Part shown: in pieces, positions 37,701 to 64,000 of the stretch | Position numbering within the stretch: position 1 is the first letter of the stretch | How the letters are laid out: every line of letters begins with the position of its first letter | From: Cynocephalus volans | Taxonomy: Eukaryota; Chordata; Mammalia; Dermoptera; Cynocephalidae | Reading direction: 5' to 3' | Length of the DNA stretch: 64,000 nt | NCBI RefSeq assembly: GCF_027409185.1 | Contig: NC_084465.1 | Coordinates: 27,569,864 to 27,633,863, forward strand | The notes under the pieces: generated by a model | What the model saw: the letters and a program-made list of their open reading frames with translations, nothing else | Told to the model about the DNA's origin: nothing | Databases searched by the model: none | Program-made: the position numbers and the translations under genes

Positions 37701-37905
37701 AGAAAATATTTATTGATTGGGCCGGCCCGTGGCTCACTCGGGAGAGTGCGGTGCTGACAACACCAAGGCCACAGGTTCGGATCCTATATAGGGATGGCCG
37801 GTTCGCTCACTGGCTGAGCGTGGTGCTGACAACACCAAGTCAAGGGTTAAGATCCCCTTACGGGTCATCTTTTAAAAAAAAAAAGAAAAAGAAAATATTT
37901 ATTGA
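37701..37905 (+). mobile_element. Dimeric tRNA-Ile SINE with perfect 16-bp target-site duplication
   Basis: The element (37719 to about 37889) is GGGCCGGCCCGTGGCTCACT..., a TATATAGGGATGGCCGGTTC linker, a second unit and a poly(A) tail. AGAAAATATTTATTGA is duplicated at 37701-37716 and 37890-37905. This near-consensus copy shows the family best: two tRNA-Ile-like units and no unrelated body. Confidence 0.93.
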
Positions 37906-38015
37906 ACGCCCATTGTATGTCAGATCCTGGGTTAGGCCGGGCAAAAACGACTTCTCCTGTCTGTCTTGGTGAATTCGGGATCGGTCTCCTGGAGGTGAAA
38001 TTTTAAGCAGGGTAA

Positions 38016-62423
<24,408 letters not shown>

Positions 62424-64000
62424 GTGAGTTCTGCAGGGCACATGGCTTTGGTATGGTGAAGCTCTGCTGAGCTCGCAGCCACTCCTGTACGTTGGTTGGT
62501 TGAGCAAAAAGAAAGGGCTTCTTGATTGCAGCTATATGCAGGACTACTGCTTTTTAGAAGATGTTAAGGTACAGTCATAAGAGTGGAGGGAAAAGTAAAA
62601 TGAGCACCCATATATCTGTAACTCTGCTTCAATAGCTACCTTGTTTTACCTATTCCCCATACATGCTTTTCCCCCACTAGAGTGTATTGAAGCAAACTCT
62701 ATTTCATATGTAAATATACTTCATGTGAAAATGAGGTATATTGCTTAGAAAAACCTCAGGATGCATCTCTAATTGATCAGGCCTTAAAAATGCGTACATT
62801 ATGTCATTATATCTATTGAAATTAATAAGAAGCACTTAATATCATCTAATATATAACCTATATTAAAATTTCCCCAGTTGCCTCAAAAATGTTTTTTATA
62901 CTTGGTTTGTGTGAGTCATGATCCAAATGAAGTCCACACATTACATTTGGTTTTTCTATTTCTCAAATTTTTAAAAATTCTATAATACCCACTCTTCCTT
63001 ACCAACCCCTCTTCTTCCATGCTGTTAATTTGTTGGGGAAACCAGGTCATTTGCCCTTTAGAATGTATTACATTTTGAATTTAGCTGCTTGCCTCTTGGC
63101 AGTGTCATTTAACTTGTTCCTGTGACACCCCATATTACCTGTCAACTGATAGATCTGGAGGCTTGATCAAGTTCAGTTTTCTTGATGAGTATTTCATAGG
63201 TGGTGCTGTGTGTTTCCTTGTAGCACATAAGGCACATGTTACCTGGCTGCTCGTTTTTAGTGGTGCCAAGACTGATTGGTAAACTTAGGGATTGTCTGCC
63301 TAATCCCTCCATTGATAAGTCCCCCATCAGCCTTTCACTTAATGGCTTTAGCAAACACTGATGAGTGCTGTCTAGATCCATTATTTCATTATGGGTTGCA
63401 GAATGGTGACTTCTTAATTCTATCAGTCCTTTTCATTTTAAAACAGAATTCTAGAAAGAAGAATCTTCCCTACCAATAAGATTTTTTTAGTATTATGAAA
63501 TCCTGAGTTTTTATATACTTGAAGTGTTTCAATCAAATGCAGTCATATTCTTGTCCCATCTGAGGCCAGCAGAAGCCCCTTCAGGCTGTCTCCTGAATCC
63601 TTCTGACATGACCATTTTTGTCTTTGGAAGTATCCTAGTACAACAAGATATCCAGGCTTATATTACATACTTTTCCCACAGTCTTGTCGTTAGCCATTTT
63701 TCTAAGGAGCTTTGGTTCCTTTTAGTAGAAAATGGTGTTCCTGTGTTCTTGAACATTTGAGGTTAAGCTTCCTTCTCCTCTTCCCTAGTTCTTTCCCTTA
63801 AGGGTAAAAGAAGTATTAGCTTCCCATCCTATTCAGGAAATCTGTCTCTGGGAAATTTCTGACCTATTCCATACTAGATTATAGAAATCTGCCTCTGAAA
63901 TCCCATAAGCAGTATTCTTGGTGAGGGAACGAGCAAGCAAAAAAGCCCAGACTCTGGGCAGACTTGTCTGCATTGAGGTAAAAGTGTGCATTTGGGAGTG
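62424..64000 (+). other. RBM28: RBM28 last intron (partial)
   Basis: Begins with GTGAGT at 62424 and continues past the window end. It contains L1-like text near 62580-62900. No sequence resembling the final RBM28 exon (basic, ending in a conserved KWFDS) is present, so that exon lies downstream. Confidence 0.8.

Larger units (their letters stand above)
33610..38010. other. Intergenic interval between PRRT4 and RBM28
   Basis: No coding region recognised. It contains a compound microsatellite (35166-35250), an old repeat fragment (35560-35800) and two dimeric SINEs (37229-37414 and 37701-37905). The stretches 33610-35110, 35800-37200 and 37415-37700 show nothing I can identify beyond simple T-rich runs. 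Confidence 0.65.

Noticed and set aside
37719-37800. Possible tRNA-Ile gene
   Set aside because: The unit is tRNA-like but part of a dimer with a poly(A) tail and target-site duplication. Stem pairs are degraded and the same unit recurs about a dozen times, so it is a SINE.

Overview
This window is nuclear DNA from a placental mammal. It has exon/intron genes with GT-AG splice sites, a CpG-island promoter, MIR, L2, L1 and hAT (MER5A-like) fossils, and a young lineage-specific SINE made only of tRNA-Ile-like units, present as monomers and as head-to-tail dimers. That SINE structure matches what is described for dermopteran (colugo) t-SINE/CYN elements, so a colugo is my best guess (about 0.6). 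A rhinolophoid bat, which also carries a tRNA-derived SINE (Rhin-1), is the main alternative. I could not compare consensus sequences.

Layout. 1-4445: the last six constitutive exons of IMPDH1 (+ strand, codons 305-514 in human numbering), with its 3' UTR and poly(A) signal. The last intron holds a 17-nt microexon that converts the 514-residue C-terminus into the 546-residue retinal form. 4533-6975: an intact two-exon DUF829/TMEM53-like gene on the - strand, tail-to-tail with IMPDH1. 7000-23000: a gene-poor, repeat-rich interval. 23000-33600: PRRT4 (+), with a CpG-island promoter, four coding exons (900 codons) and two poly(A) signals. 33600-38000: a second intergenic interval. 38289-62423: 18 coding exons of RBM28 (+), 704 codons. 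The final coding exon (about 44 residues in human) lies beyond base 64000, and 62424-64000 is its last intron.

IMPDH1, PRRT4 and RBM28 lie in the same order and relative orientation as in human 7q32.1, so this is a conserved syntenic block and not an operon-like functional unit. IMPDH1 makes guanine nucleotides, PRRT4 is a poorly characterised multi-pass membrane protein, and RBM28 is a nucleolar four-RRM protein of 60S ribosome assembly. All splice junctions given here were set by keeping the reading frame and matching the known protein families. None was confirmed by transcripts.

I found no previously undescribed system. The most rewarding observations are the precisely preserved retinal microexon of IMPDH1, the intact TMEM53-like gene, the tandem exon duplication in PRRT4, and the upstream in-frame ATG of RBM28.
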